Assembly: GCF_051652165.1 (NCBI RefSeq)
Contig: NZ_JBOFTR010000017.1
Coordinates: 62,001 to 126,000 of the forward strand
Source of the DNA: Plesiomonas sp051652165
GTDB taxonomy: Bacteria > Pseudomonadota > Gammaproteobacteria > Enterobacterales > CAMTGL01
DNA length: 64,000 nucleotides
Reading direction: 5' to 3'
Below are positions 35,279-44,688 of the stretch, one piece after another. The notes beneath the pieces are model-generated. The model made no database searches. It was given only the letters and a program-made list of their open reading frames with translations, and had not been told where the DNA came from. Numbering within the stretch: the stretch's first letter is position 1; the number at the start of each line of letters is the position of its first letter. The position numbers were made by a program, and so were the translations under genes.

Positions 35279-36289
35279 ATGAAACGTGAATTAGCGATCG
35301 AGTTTTCCCGTGTAACCGAAGCAGCGGCACTGGCCGGTTATAAGTGGCTAGGGCGTGGCGATAAGAATATCGCCGATGATGCTGCAGTGCGTGCAATGCG
35401 CATTATGCTCAATCAAGTTGAAATCGCCGGTGAAATAGTGATCGGTGAAGGTGAGATTGATGAAGCACCCATGCTGTATATCGGTGAGAAAGTAGGGACT
35501 GGTCAAGGTTGTGCCGTTGATATTGCGGTTGATCCAATTGAAGGCACGCGGATGACAGCCATGGGGCAGGCCAATGCGCTGGCAGTACTGGCTGTGGGCG
35601 AAAAAGGCACATTTTTACGTGCCCCTGATATGTATATGGAAAAATTGGCAGTAGGGCCGGCAGCAAAAGGGGTGATAGATCTGAATTTGTCCCTGACTGA
35701 AAACCTGACCCGTGTGGCTGAAAAACTGAACAAGCCGCTGCATGCACTGACCGTTATTACACTGGCTAAACCACGCCATGACAGTGCTATTGCACAGATG
35801 CAAGCAATGGGCGTACGGGTATTTGCTATTCCTGATGGGGATGTCGCGGCCTCTATTTTGACCTGTATGCCAGAGAGTGAAGTGGATGTGCTGTACGGTA
35901 TTGGCGGTGCGCCAGAAGGCGTTATCTCTGCGGCGGTGATCCGTGCGCTTGATGGCGATATGCAGGGCCGTTTGCTGGCACGTCATCAGGTAAAAGGTGA
36001 CAGTGAAGAGAACCGCCGGTTGGGTGAAAGTGAGCTGGCCCGCTGTGCAGAGATGGGCATTGAAGCGAATAGTGTGCTGACGCTGTCAGATATGGCACGT
36101 AATGATAATGTTATTTTCTCGGCAACAGGGATCACCAAAGGCGATCTGCTTGAGGGTATTTATCGTCAGGGCAATGTGGCAACCACCGAAACGCTGTTGA
36201 TCCGAGGTAAATCGCGCACCATTCGCCGCATTAAATCTACTCACTATTTAGATCGTAAAGACCCAGAGATCTGCCAGATTATTCTGTGA
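35279..36289 (+). CDS. glpX: class II fructose-1,6-bisphosphatase
   Basis: A 336-residue gluconeogenic enzyme, nearly the same as E. coli GlpX from end to end. GEGEIDEAPMLYIGE and VDIAVDPIEGTRMTA carry the metal ligands; PDGDVAASILTCMP, LYGIGGAPEGV and FSATGITKGDLLEG bind substrate. In E. coli glpX belongs to the glpFKX operon; here it stands alone with its own terminator, so its control has probably changed. Confidence 0.96.
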   Translation: MKRELAIEFSRVTEAAALAGYKWLGRGDKNIADDAAVRAMRIMLNQVEIAGEIVIGEGEIDEAPMLYIGEKVGTGQGCAVDIAVDPIEGTRMTAMGQANALAVLAVGEKGTFLRAPDMYMEKLAVGPAAKGVIDLNLSLTENLTRVAEKLNKPLHALTVITLAKPRHDSAIAQMQAMGVRVFAIPDGDVAASILTCMPESEVDVLYGIGGAPEGVISAAVIRALDGDMQGRLLARHQVKGDSEENRRLGESELARCAEMGIEANSVLTLSDMARNDNVIFSATGITKGDLLEGIYRQGNVATTETLLIRGKSRTIRRIKSTHYLDRKDPEICQIIL

Positions 36290-36338
36290 TAATGCCGCAA
36301 TGCGTTATTGATGATAAGCAGTGTTGTTATACAATTAC

Positions 36339-36368
36339 AAAAACGGCACTCCATAGAGTACCGTTTTT
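36339..36368 (+). terminator. terminator between glpX and emrD
   Basis: AAAAACGG pairs with CCGTTTTT, with a further ACT/AGT inner stem, over 36339-36368. A and T runs on the two sides mean it can serve both convergent genes. Confidence 0.8.
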
Positions 36369-36403
36369 ATCGTTATGTCACTGCATATGAATGCAAAATA
36401 GTA

Positions 36404-37612
36404 TTAACCTATGCGGCGAGCCGATAATGGCTGCTTTTGCTGGCGCTGACGGTAGACAATCAGTAACCAGTTCAAACCAATGAGTAAACCCATCAGTAAC
36501 ATCAACAAACCAAGGGTTGTTTGCCCTTGCATAGGCAAACTTGCAGAGAGCCACGTAGTCATGCCTGAGCCCATATTTTGTAAGCCCCCCACCAAAGCAC
36601 CGGCTGATCCGGCCAACAGTGGATAAGGGTTGAGCGCCCCCGTCGTTGCCAATGGAAACAGCATGCCGCCTGCAAAAAAGAACATTGCTGCAGGAATCAA
36701 TAGGCTATATACAGTAAGAATACCGAGTGCACCACATGCCCACATTGCAAAACCAGCAAAGACTGCAGAGCTAACCCCAATCCACATCAATTGATGTAAG
36801 GTAAAACGCTTTTGTGAGGCTAACCATGAGCCTAAAAATGCTGCGGGTAAGGGGAGAATAAACAAGACACTGACCATCACCTCACTGAGCCCTAGCTCAT
36901 TGCTCATCAATACACCCGCACTGGCTTCAAAAACCGCAATTCCAGCTAATGCACAGACCATAATCAGCACATATCCCACAAAATCGCGCTGTTGTAACAG
37001 GTGTTTATACCCTTTAAACAGACTGGTTGTATGATTTTTTGCTGCTTCTGGTCGTGTTTCTGGTAGCCAACATGCCATGGACAACCATACTGCAGATCCT
37101 AATCCAAGTAAAAAGACAAAACAGGCTCGCCAACCAAAATGGGTGGATAATACCCCCCCTAATATTGGCGCGAGTAGTGGGCTGAAAATAACACCCATAC
37201 TGATTAAGCTATTCGCACGACGCAGCGGTGCCCCATCAAACAGATCACGTGGCACAGTACGGATCATGACACCCGCAACCCCTGTCCCCAACCCTTGGAT
37301 CGCGCTGCTGGCCACCAGCAGGTCTAAATTAGGTGCTAAAATAGCCAATAGTGTACCGGCAACAAATACCAGTAAACCGGCCAGCACAACCGGGCGGCGG
37401 CCAATCCTATCCGACAGTGGGCCATAAATGAGCTGTGATAAACCATATGTCAGTAAATAGGCGGCCATCACCGCTTGTACTGCGCCTGGGCGTACCATTA
37501 ATCCGGTTGCAATTTGTGTCATTGCGGGCACATAGATGGTTTGTGTCATCTGCCCAACAGCCACTAACAAAATCAGCAAAAGCAGCATTTTGTTTTCGTT
37601 TATTTTCTTCAT
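36404..37612 (-). CDS. emrD: multidrug efflux MFS transporter EmrD
   Basis: A 402-residue inner-membrane transporter of the major facilitator superfamily with 12 helices. It aligns with E. coli EmrD: LLVAVGQMTQTIYVPAM, the GPLSDRIGRRPVV motif A, SSAIQGLGTGVAGVMIRTVPRDL, FSPLLAPILGGVLSTHFGWRAC, and MLFPLATTGALNPYPLLAGSAGALVGGLQNMGSG. It exports amphipathic drugs by proton exchange. Convergent with glpX and divergent from a COG2345-type regulator 408 bp away. Confidence 0.92.
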   Translation of the reverse strand: MKKINENKMLLLLILLVAVGQMTQTIYVPAMTQIATGLMVRPGAVQAVMAAYLLTYGLSQLIYGPLSDRIGRRPVVLAGLLVFVAGTLLAILAPNLDLLVASSAIQGLGTGVAGVMIRTVPRDLFDGAPLRRANSLISMGVIFSPLLAPILGGVLSTHFGWRACFVFLLGLGSAVWLSMACWLPETRPEAAKNHTTSLFKGYKHLLQQRDFVGYVLIMVCALAGIAVFEASAGVLMSNELGLSEVMVSVLFILPLPAAFLGSWLASQKRFTLHQLMWIGVSSAVFAGFAMWACGALGILTVYSLLIPAAMFFFAGGMLFPLATTGALNPYPLLAGSAGALVGGLQNMGSGMTTWLSASLPMQGQTTLGLLMLLMGLLIGLNWLLIVYRQRQQKQPLSARRIG

Positions 37613-38020
37613 GTTTAATTGGCTTCAATTCCACTGCACAATGCCACCACAACGTAAATTGCAGTGTGAGCAATGCAGCGTATTATTCTGTGGATTAAGG
37701 GAAATAGTAGCGAGAAAAATGACTGGAAAGAGTCATGAGTGATACGATAACAAACCAGTGAGCCAGCTCACAACTTTTTGCACAAGGAAGCGACCCAGTC
37801 AGCGTACAGATAACCGATCACCCAGTGGAATAAAATATTTACACTGTAGCCGGCTTGGGTATGATTTTAAGCTCACAATCGGTCTTGCATGCCCACTCCC
37901 CCAACTCGACAGGATCGGTTTGATACTGCAACAGGCAAGGTAAACGCATTGCTTTATCAACTGCGCACGGCATAATAAACATTCTATTAACATGGTGATG
38001 AAACCGGAGCAGAGGCCATC
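37613..38020. other. divergent control region between emrD and the COG2345-type regulator
   Basis: No supported gene. It must hold the promoters of both flanking genes. The only clear structure is the dyad GTGAGC-CA-GCTCAC at 37758-37771, a perfect 6+6 palindrome that would suit a winged-helix dimer. Confidence 0.45.
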
Positions 38021-38638
38021 ATGAAAACGGCAGATATTATTCTGCACCGGCTAAAAAGCCAAGGCGCGCTCAGTGCAAAAATGCTTGCGACCGACTTAGG
38101 CATGACAGCAATGGGGATTCGCCAACACATGCAGCTACTTGAGCAACAGCAATTGGTACAATGGTCCGATCAACGGCTAAAAATTGGCCGGCCAACCCGC
38201 TACTGGTCACTCACTGCCCAAGGGCATGCCACCTTTCCTGATCGCCATGCCGACCTTTCTGCCGGATTACTGATCAGCATCCGTAAACTGTATGGCGAGC
38301 CGATGCTCAACCAACTGATGAGCGAGCGTGAAGAGCAATTGTATCAGCAGTATCACGGTGCGCTCTTGCATGCCCAGACGCTGGAAGCCCGCCTGAGTGC
38401 ACTGGTGCGGCTGCGCCAAAACGAGGGATATATGGCCGAACTGCACCCCTATGCCGGCGGATTTTTACTGATTGAACAGCACTGCCCGATCTGTTCTGCC
38501 GCCAGTGCGTGTCAGGCCTTATGTACCAGTGAACTACACTTATTTCAGCGCCTGCTCGGTGAACCTTATCAGGTTGAACGTATCGAACATATTGTTGGCG
38601 GAGACCGCCGCTGTGCCTATGCTATTTCAGCCCGTTGA
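38021..38638 (+). CDS. COG2345-type (SufR-like) winged-helix regulator with a C-terminal Cys cluster
   Basis: A 205-residue transcription factor. The N-terminal winged helix spans about residues 1-70 (ILHRLKSQGALSAKMLATDLGMTAMGIRQHMQLLEQQQLV, then a GRPTRYWSLT wing). The C-terminal part has HCPICSAASACQALC (C-x2-C-x5-C-x3-C) plus a late RRC. Cyanobacterial SufR, an Fe-S-binding regulator, has a related layout, but the Cys spacing here differs. Binding of Fe-S or Zn is inference. fpr starts 104 bp downstream, which suggests a redox or iron-sulfur connection. Confidence 0.75.
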   Translation: MKTADIILHRLKSQGALSAKMLATDLGMTAMGIRQHMQLLEQQQLVQWSDQRLKIGRPTRYWSLTAQGHATFPDRHADLSAGLLISIRKLYGEPMLNQLMSEREEQLYQQYHGALLHAQTLEARLSALVRLRQNEGYMAELHPYAGGFLLIEQHCPICSAASACQALCTSELHLFQRLLGEPYQVERIEHIVGGDRRCAYAISAR

Positions 38639-38742
38639 TACAACAACGCTGATATCTGTATAGGCATAGATGGATATCCTGATAAATAAAGTCATATCCG
38701 AATAAAAACAATATATTGAGCAACACACAGAAGGTATACAGC

Positions 38743-39489
38743 ATGACAGAGTGGGTTCAAGGCCGCGTCAGTAAAATCGAACACTGGACCAATCGCCTGT
38801 TTTCGCTGCACGTCCGCGCAGCGGTTGCACCGTTTAAAGCCGGCCAGTTCACCAAGCTGGCGCTCGATATTCAGGGTGAACGGGTACAGCGCGCATACTC
38901 GTATGTGAATGCTCCCGACAGCGATGATCTGATTTTTTATGTGATCCAAGTGCCCGAAGGCAAACTCTCTGGTGCGTTACAGCAGCTACAGGTGGGGGAT
39001 AATGTCTGGCTGACAGCACAGGCCAACGGTTTTTTTGTGCTTGATGAGCTACCACCGACCCGTGATTTATGGATGATCGCTACCGGTACGGCCATTGGCC
39101 CGTATTTATCAATGCTGGCACAACCCTTACAACTTGAGTCTATTGGCCATATCCGCCTGATCCATGCCGTGCGCCAACAGTCAGATCTCAGCTACTGGTC
39201 ACAGATGCAGGCGTTGGAGGCTGAATATGCCGGAAAATTACGCTGCCTGAGTGTAGTGAGCCGTGAGGCAAATCCTGATGGATTAGAGGGGCGAATTCCG
39301 GCGCTATTAACCTCAGGTGCACTAGAGCAAAAAGCGCAATTAGCTATTACGGCCGAACATTCACACATTATGCTGTGCGGAAACCCACAAATGGTGCGCG
39401 ATACCCAGCAAACGCTGATCAACAGCTTTAACTTGCAAAAACATCTACGCCGTAAACCCGGCCAGATCACCTGTGAGCATTACTGGTAA
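38743..39489 (+). CDS. fpr: ferredoxin/flavodoxin-NADP+ reductase
   Basis: A 248-residue FAD enzyme, exactly the E. coli length. The FAD-binding RAYSYVNAP motif (R-x-Y-S) is near residue 50; the NADP-binding GTAIGPYLSML follows near residue 115; VRQQSDLSYW and CGNPQMVRDTQ complete the fold, with a terminal EHYW. It passes electrons between NADPH and flavodoxin or ferredoxin, supporting Fe-S enzymes and the oxidative stress response. The start at 38743 has AGAAGG upstream; a longer frame from 38716 is not needed. Confidence 0.95.
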   Translation: MTEWVQGRVSKIEHWTNRLFSLHVRAAVAPFKAGQFTKLALDIQGERVQRAYSYVNAPDSDDLIFYVIQVPEGKLSGALQQLQVGDNVWLTAQANGFFVLDELPPTRDLWMIATGTAIGPYLSMLAQPLQLESIGHIRLIHAVRQQSDLSYWSQMQALEAEYAGKLRCLSVVSREANPDGLEGRIPALLTSGALEQKAQLAITAEHSHIMLCGNPQMVRDTQQTLINSFNLQKHLRRKPGQITCEHYW

Positions 39490-39611
39490 GTAAAACACCC
39501 GCGTAATCTGTTCAATGCACAGACGCGGCACGGTAACAACCCAATACCGTGCCGCGCGCTATAATAAAACGTCATCAGTTTGAAACGATTACCGTCAATT
39601 AGCCCGCAACA

Positions 39612-40025
39612 CTAGCGGCGAAAACGCACCGGTTGCGGAACATCACCATACTGATTACGGTCTGGCTGACCACGAAACAGCCCACAATCAAGGGCAAAAA
39701 TCACCAGTACGAACAGCGGCATAAAACGGGCAATCGCCCACTGCCACAGCGGTTCGGTTAAATACGGGCCAATTCCCGGAAAAAACACCGGAATAATCAA
39801 CAGTGCCGCAAACCAGCCGGGTTTACCCCTGTCGTGTAGACGCTTGACCAAGACCGCCAGCATCGGCCACAGCAGCACTATCACTACCGCACTGACCGCA
39901 TTGGTGTAACCGTCAAGCAACCAGGTTGCCAGCATCAACAGCAGCAGACAAATGCCCATTCCCTGCCAAAAGCCTTGGCGCAATAATCGCCCCCGAAAAG
40001 AAAATAACCATACATAAAGCGGCAT
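39612..40025 (-). CDS. DUF805 inner-membrane protein (YiiR-like)
   Basis: A 137-residue membrane protein with three to four hydrophobic helices. It begins WLFSFRGRLLRQGFW and contains LVKRLHDRGKPGW, both hallmarks of DUF805. Function is unknown. The start at 40025 is preferred: AAGGTG lies upstream and MPLYVWLFSF aligns with the family start; the ATG at 40070 adds 15 unmatched residues. A YiiR-type gene is also near fpr in E. coli, as I recall. Confidence 0.8.
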   Translation of the reverse strand: MPLYVWLFSFRGRLLRQGFWQGMGICLLLLMLATWLLDGYTNAVSAVVIVLLWPMLAVLVKRLHDRGKPGWFAALLIIPVFFPGIGPYLTEPLWQWAIARFMPLFVLVIFALDCGLFRGQPDRNQYGDVPQPVRFRR

Positions 40026-40070
40026 AAATACACCTTGTCGCGGCAAAGTAGAGTACATAGTATCCTGCAT

Positions 40071-40374
40071 CCTGACTTAAATCGCAGCAGTAAAATCACG
40101 TTAGTGTGATGTCACATTCTGTCTTAGCCACTGTTTTTTGTGCACGATCTTTTACCAGCCATCCGCTTATTGCTTGCACTGCCTGTACCGTATTTGTTGT
40201 CAACCACTCAAGGTTATGTAATCGGATTTAGCCTGCATGACGAGCTCTCTCCTACATATCCGTCACCTATATTGGTTTACAGTAGATAAGGTAAGTGCTA
40301 TGCATATTAATCTGCTCTTTTTGGTTGTTGAACCTTAGTTTCCAATACATGCCGTTATCTAAAGGAGATGAATA
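40071..40374. other. divergent gap between the DUF805 gene and the GST gene
   Basis: 304 bp with no supported gene. AAAGGAG at 40360-40366 is the ribosome site of the GST gene. I see no convincing operator. Confidence 0.4.
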
Positions 40375-40980
40375 ATGAAACTGTTCTATACCCCTGGCGC
40401 TTGTTCAATGTCTCCACACATTGTGCTCAATGAACTTGCACTTCCTCACAGTATTGAAAAAGTTGACTTACGCTCAAAACTGACTGAGCACGGCACTGAT
40501 TTTCTGACCATCAATCCCAAAGGGCAAATTCCTACTCTAGTGCTTGATGATGGCTCTATACTGACCGAAGGGGTAGCGATTGTGCAGTATTTGGCCGATC
40601 AACGCCCAAACAACCCACTGACACCGGCGGCAGGCAGTCGTGCTCACTATCATCTGCTCGAATGTTTAAACTATGTTGCGACCGAGCTGCACAAAACCTG
40701 GGGCAGCCTGTTCAATCCGGCGATGCCAGCCGAATGGCGTGAAGTCGTACTAACCCGCATTCAGGGGCAACTGGCCTATTTAGATCAGCAGTTTTCCCAG
40801 CAAGAGTATGTTACTGGTGCAACCTTCTCGATAGCCGATGCCTATATGTTTACCGTTCTTGGCTGGGCAACACCGCTGAAAATTGATTTTGCTCCGTATC
40901 CACATGTACAAGCGTATCTTGCCCGTATCGGCGCGCGTCCGGCTGTACAGCAAACACTCAAAGCCGAAGGGCTGATTTAA
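40375..40980 (+). CDS. gstA: glutathione S-transferase (beta class, GstA-like)
   Basis: A 201-residue cytoplasmic GST. Cys10 in MKLFYTPGACSMSPH is the beta-class active-site cysteine; NPKGQIPTLVLDDGSILTEGVAIVQYLAD is the glutathione-binding site with the cis-Pro. The C-terminal helical domain (ATELHKTWGSLFNP, FSIADAYMFTVLGWA) is typical. It conjugates or reduces electrophiles with glutathione. Convergent with asnA over a shared terminator. Confidence 0.9.
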   Translation: MKLFYTPGACSMSPHIVLNELALPHSIEKVDLRSKLTEHGTDFLTINPKGQIPTLVLDDGSILTEGVAIVQYLADQRPNNPLTPAAGSRAHYHLLECLNYVATELHKTWGSLFNPAMPAEWREVVLTRIQGQLAYLDQQFSQQEYVTGATFSIADAYMFTVLGWATPLKIDFAPYPHVQAYLARIGARPAVQQTLKAEGLI

Positions 40981-41019
40981 CCACCGTTGGGTGGCTAACA
41001 GCCACTCATTTTCGTTAAC

Positions 41020-41060
41020 AAAACGCCCCTGAGCAGCCATGCTACTCAGGGGCGTTTTTA
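41020..41060. terminator. bidirectional terminator between gstA and asnA
   Basis: AAAACGCCCCTGAGCAGC (41020-41037) pairs with its near-perfect complement at 41041-41058 around CAT, flanked by A and T runs. One mismatch interrupts an 18-bp stem. Confidence 0.9.
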
Positions 41061-41108
41061 TACCGACGGGTTGATACCGAACGGTTCAGAAAGAGGAATG
41101 ATGTCAGA

Positions 41109-42101
41109 TCACAATAGCCCGCTCACTTTATGGTGTAACGCGCTCGGCCAGACACCGCACTGCACCTGCCCGATATGTGGGCGTTGCAATAACAGCATAG
41201 TCAGCCGCGATTGCCCGATGCCGCCACCGATAGTTTGCGGCATCGCGCCCTGCAACAGGTTCTGATGCCATGTTTGACTTAAACGTGCCTCATCACCGGT
41301 TAAGGCTAACTGATGTTGCAGTGCGGCCGCATCGACCCGAATCCCCATTGATGACAGCTCAAGCACATCATCCAGCACAGGGTTCCACACCAAAATATCA
41401 CCGTTTAAACCGGCCAAGCCCTCAACTCCCGCAGAGCTCCAGTCATCATAATCTGGCGCGCGACAGTCATGTGCCTCGCCATTTGACAACGCCCCGCCGA
41501 TGCCTATCAGGAATACCGCACCCCACTCTTTGGCAATCGCCCGCTCACGCTCTTTGGCACTGAGCTGCGGGTAACGTTGTAACAGTTGCTCGCTGTGTAT
41601 AAATTGGATTTCAGCGGGCAGGAATGGTGTTAACCCATACTCAGCACACACAGCCCGTTCAGTTTGCTTAATCGCACGGTAAATATGTTGCACTGTCTGT
41701 TGCAGATAGGCCGGTGTACGATCTTCTACCAACATGACGCGTTCCCAATCCCACTGATCAACATACACAGAGTGAATGGCGGATAAGTGCTCTTCATCAG
41801 GGCGCAGTGCCTTCATGTGCGTGAAGATCCCCTCTCCGGCCTGAAAGCCGTAGCGCCCTAGTGTATGGCGCTTCCATTTTGCCAATGAATGCACCACTTC
41901 AAATTGTGCTTGTGGCAAGGTTTTGACCTTCACTTGCACGGCCTGCTCACTGCCCGACAAGTTATCCTGAATGCCATCACCCACTTGGCTCAAAATAGGC
42001 CCTTGCACTTCCACCAGATCAAGGTGCTGTGCCAGTTGATCGGAAAAGTAGGTTTTTACAAAGCTGATTTGCTGCTGGCGCTGGATAAATTCTCTGCTCA
42101 T
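41109..42101 (-). CDS. asnA: aspartate-ammonia ligase
   Basis: A 330-residue enzyme that makes asparagine from aspartate, ammonia and ATP, related in fold to class II aminoacyl-tRNA synthetases. It matches E. coli AsnA throughout: FIQRQQQISFVKTYFS, VVHSLAKWKRHTLGRYGF, GEGIFTHMKALRPDE, HSVYVDQWDWE, HDCRAPDYDDWSS, GLNGDILVWNPVLDDVLELSSMGIRVD and the terminal GGGIGQSRLTMLLLQ. Divergent from its regulator asnC. Confidence 0.97.
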   Translation of the reverse strand: MSREFIQRQQQISFVKTYFSDQLAQHLDLVEVQGPILSQVGDGIQDNLSGSEQAVQVKVKTLPQAQFEVVHSLAKWKRHTLGRYGFQAGEGIFTHMKALRPDEEHLSAIHSVYVDQWDWERVMLVEDRTPAYLQQTVQHIYRAIKQTERAVCAEYGLTPFLPAEIQFIHSEQLLQRYPQLSAKERERAIAKEWGAVFLIGIGGALSNGEAHDCRAPDYDDWSSAGVEGLAGLNGDILVWNPVLDDVLELSSMGIRVDAAALQHQLALTGDEARLSQTWHQNLLQGAMPQTIGGGIGQSRLTMLLLQRPHIGQVQCGVWPSALHHKVSGLL

Positions 42102-42327
42102 GATACGGCTCTTCTTCTGTTATTGCCGGTCTGCTGACCCGTCAAAAAAGGTGGATATCGCGCTAACAGAGCCATGCATATCATTTGCTCCTGCGCCTCA
42201 TTGTTTTTGATTCTTCAACAAAACCACTCTACAATTCAATATTCATTAATAAAAATAACCATTACATGTGATTATCGCTAAAAAAATAGCATCATATTTA
42301 ATGAATCAATAATTAAAGGCGGTAAAA

Positions 42328-42789
42328 ATGGGTGAAAATTACCGAATCGATAATCTGGATAAATCGATATTAAGTGCATTAATGGATAATGCGCGCACTT
42401 CGTATGCTGAACTGGCCAAGCGTTTTGGGGTCAGCGCCGGTACAATTCATGTGCGGGTAGAGAAGATGAAAGAGGCCGGAATCATTGAGGGAACACGAGT
42501 ACAAGTTAGCGCCAAACGGCTGGGCTATGATGTCTGCTGTTTTATCGGTATTAATCTGAAAAGCGCCAAAGATTACCCCTCGGCACTGAGCAAATTACGC
42601 GATCTTGATGAAGTTGTTGAAGCCTATTATACCACCGGTAACTACAGCATTTTTATCAAGGTGATGACCCGCTCAATTGATGAGTTACAGCATGTGCTGG
42701 TCAATAAAATTCAGAATATTGATGAAATTCAGTCAACAGAAACGCTGATCTCACTGCAAAACCCCATTTTACGTGATGTTCAACCTTAA
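42328..42789 (+). CDS. asnC: Lrp/AsnC-family regulator AsnC
   Basis: A 153-residue regulator. The N-terminal helix-turn-helix (YRIDNLDKSILSALMDNARTSYAELAKRFGVSAGTIHVRVEKM) is followed by the RAM effector domain (FIGINLKSAKDYPSALSKL, YYTTGNYSIFIKVM). In E. coli it activates asnA and itself when asparagine is low. The 226-bp divergent gap from asnA should carry its sites. It is very close in length and sequence to E. coli AsnC. Confidence 0.96.
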   Translation: MGENYRIDNLDKSILSALMDNARTSYAELAKRFGVSAGTIHVRVEKMKEAGIIEGTRVQVSAKRLGYDVCCFIGINLKSAKDYPSALSKLRDLDEVVEAYYTTGNYSIFIKVMTRSIDELQHVLVNKIQNIDEIQSTETLISLQNPILRDVQP

Positions 42790-42846
42790 TTTGTCCTCGC
42801 CCGGCAGGGCGAGAACCGGTTGCTGCTGCTAACCCCTGCCTGTGTA

Positions 42847-44190
42847 TTACAAAATTTGTGTCAGTGTGACCTGATTTTTACCCTTGTGTTTAGAGGCATA
42901 CAAACACTCATCAGCAATTTTAAATACTGTGTCAAATGTTTGATACCGAGCAATACACCCACCAATTGAGACTGTAATCTGCTTAATATCGGTTGCCGGA
43001 GACATCTGCGCAATGGTGTGACAAATATGTTCGGCACGATGACGGATTATGTCTTCTCTATCAGTCATCATAATTAAGACAAACTCCTCTCCACCCCAAC
43101 GGGCGACAATATCGGTCTCACGCGTAAGTGTTTGTAATACCAATGAAATAGATTTTAGAACTTGATCACCCACATCATGCCCATAAACATCATTAACCTG
43201 TTTAAAATCATCTGCATCAATCACCAATACGCTATAACAAGGGGGTAATTTTCTCAAATTATCATGTACATAGTGGCGATTATGTAGCCCAGTTAAGCTG
43301 TCTAAATAAATTCTGGTTCGAAAGGCAAGCAGATGAGAAGTCACAAACACACTGACTGTAGAGATGATCAGGGCAATAAGCAGATCAGAGACTCGCAATA
43401 ATGATAAGTCACTGTAACCGATGGAAAATTGATACGGTGAACAGGGAATTGTATAGTGCTCACGCGCAGTCGCCGCGGATAAATAGAATGTTGTGTTGTT
43501 ATCACGATTAAAACGGCGAATGATGTCAGGAAAAAGGGTTGATTTAATATCAGCAATCACGACCGCATCAAGCTTTCCCTTATTATACAATGGCATAAGA
43601 ATGCTAAATAGAGATAATCCTGAATCATTTTCTTTATGTTGCTCGCTTAAATACACAAAACAGCCCCGAAAGGAGGACTGATTATACTCTTCGCTAAATA
43701 CATCTTGTTTTAATGTGTGTTTTTGAAAAATACTTTGCAATACCGAGCGGTGTAGTGGGGAGTAGTTATTATACTGCTGCGGTACAATCAACGCATATTC
43801 GCGATTATATTTTACGAGCGATAACGTGGCCAAATACCCTTGAGTCACACTCTCAAGGTTATGTTTTATTGCATTGATATCATTAAAAATATCGGGAACA
43901 TTATAGACCAGATGATCATACTTTGTTGAAGTAAAAAAGGTCATATTGTGGTATTGCTGACTTTTGGTTTTCGCTTCATCTAGCGAAACCCTTGGTGCAT
44001 TATGGTAAGCCACGGCCATATTACGCAGTTGATAATAGCTATCGAGAAATAAAATATTAATTTCATCGAGTAAAATAGTTTTACGTAAAACATAACGCGT
44101 TTGTGCGTTATTAAATAGAAATAACGTCACTAAAATATTAATAATAATAAAGAGATAGAATAAGCCTAACTTTTGTTTGTTTTTACGCAT
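42847..44190 (-). CDS. membrane diguanylate cyclase (GGDEF)
   Basis: A 447-residue protein. TM1 covers about residues 10-28, then a periplasmic sensor region of about 240 residues that I do not recognise (probably a dCache/CHASE-like domain), TM2 at about 268-290, and a GGDEF domain from about 295. The signature is GGEEF at residues 366-370, with the inhibitory RxxD site RETD at 357-360, so an active, product-inhibited cyclase is expected. LDSLTGLHNRHYVHDNL opens the domain. The gene is AT-rich compared with the left half of the window. Confidence 0.9.
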   Translation of the reverse strand: MRKNKQKLGLFYLFIIINILVTLFLFNNAQTRYVLRKTILLDEINILFLDSYYQLRNMAVAYHNAPRVSLDEAKTKSQQYHNMTFFTSTKYDHLVYNVPDIFNDINAIKHNLESVTQGYLATLSLVKYNREYALIVPQQYNNYSPLHRSVLQSIFQKHTLKQDVFSEEYNQSSFRGCFVYLSEQHKENDSGLSLFSILMPLYNKGKLDAVVIADIKSTLFPDIIRRFNRDNNTTFYLSAATAREHYTIPCSPYQFSIGYSDLSLLRVSDLLIALIISTVSVFVTSHLLAFRTRIYLDSLTGLHNRHYVHDNLRKLPPCYSVLVIDADDFKQVNDVYGHDVGDQVLKSISLVLQTLTRETDIVARWGGEEFVLIMMTDREDIIRHRAEHICHTIAQMSPATDIKQITVSIGGCIARYQTFDTVFKIADECLYASKHKGKNQVTLTQIL

Positions 44191-44688
44191 TGACTTATCA
44201 TTCAGTAGTGAACTCAGTGAACTGTAAGGTGCAGCAGGCGTTTAATACCTACCGCAATAATAAACATGACGCTTAGACGAAATATACGATCAACAATAGA
44301 GTATATTCGATATAACCGCAAAAGCCTGATAACAATGCGCAGCTCTCTTAAGCTGCGTTAGATTTCACTGCGTTATTTACAAGCACACACATGATCATGT
44401 TAAGTGTGCGCTTTCCCAAATACCCACTTGACTTAGTGCACACTCAGCGCAATACACTCTCGACCTTTCGGAGTGCAAGAGTGTCGATTAGTTGCTCGGT
44501 TAACTAATTATCATACATTTCAAAAAATACCGTTGTACAGATAAAAAAAATCTTAGTGTTAAGGCGATCACACTATTGCATCGCTGTATCGTTTCAGCTA
44601 TTCTAGCTTTAACAGGAAATGAGACGTTAGTCACACAGCTTGTTAGGTATATAAATATCAACCTCTCTTAATACTAGGGCGACTTATC
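44191..44688. other. gap with several dyads ahead of a small ORF
   Basis: No gene of normal length. ACATGATCATGT at 44389-44400 is a perfect 12-bp palindrome flanked by GCACAC and GTGTGC. Around 44454-44492 ACACTC can pair with either GGAGTG or AGAGTGT, and TTAGTT pairs with AACTAA just after. This could be a structured leader of the small ORF or a promoter region of the cyclase gene. Confidence 0.4.
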
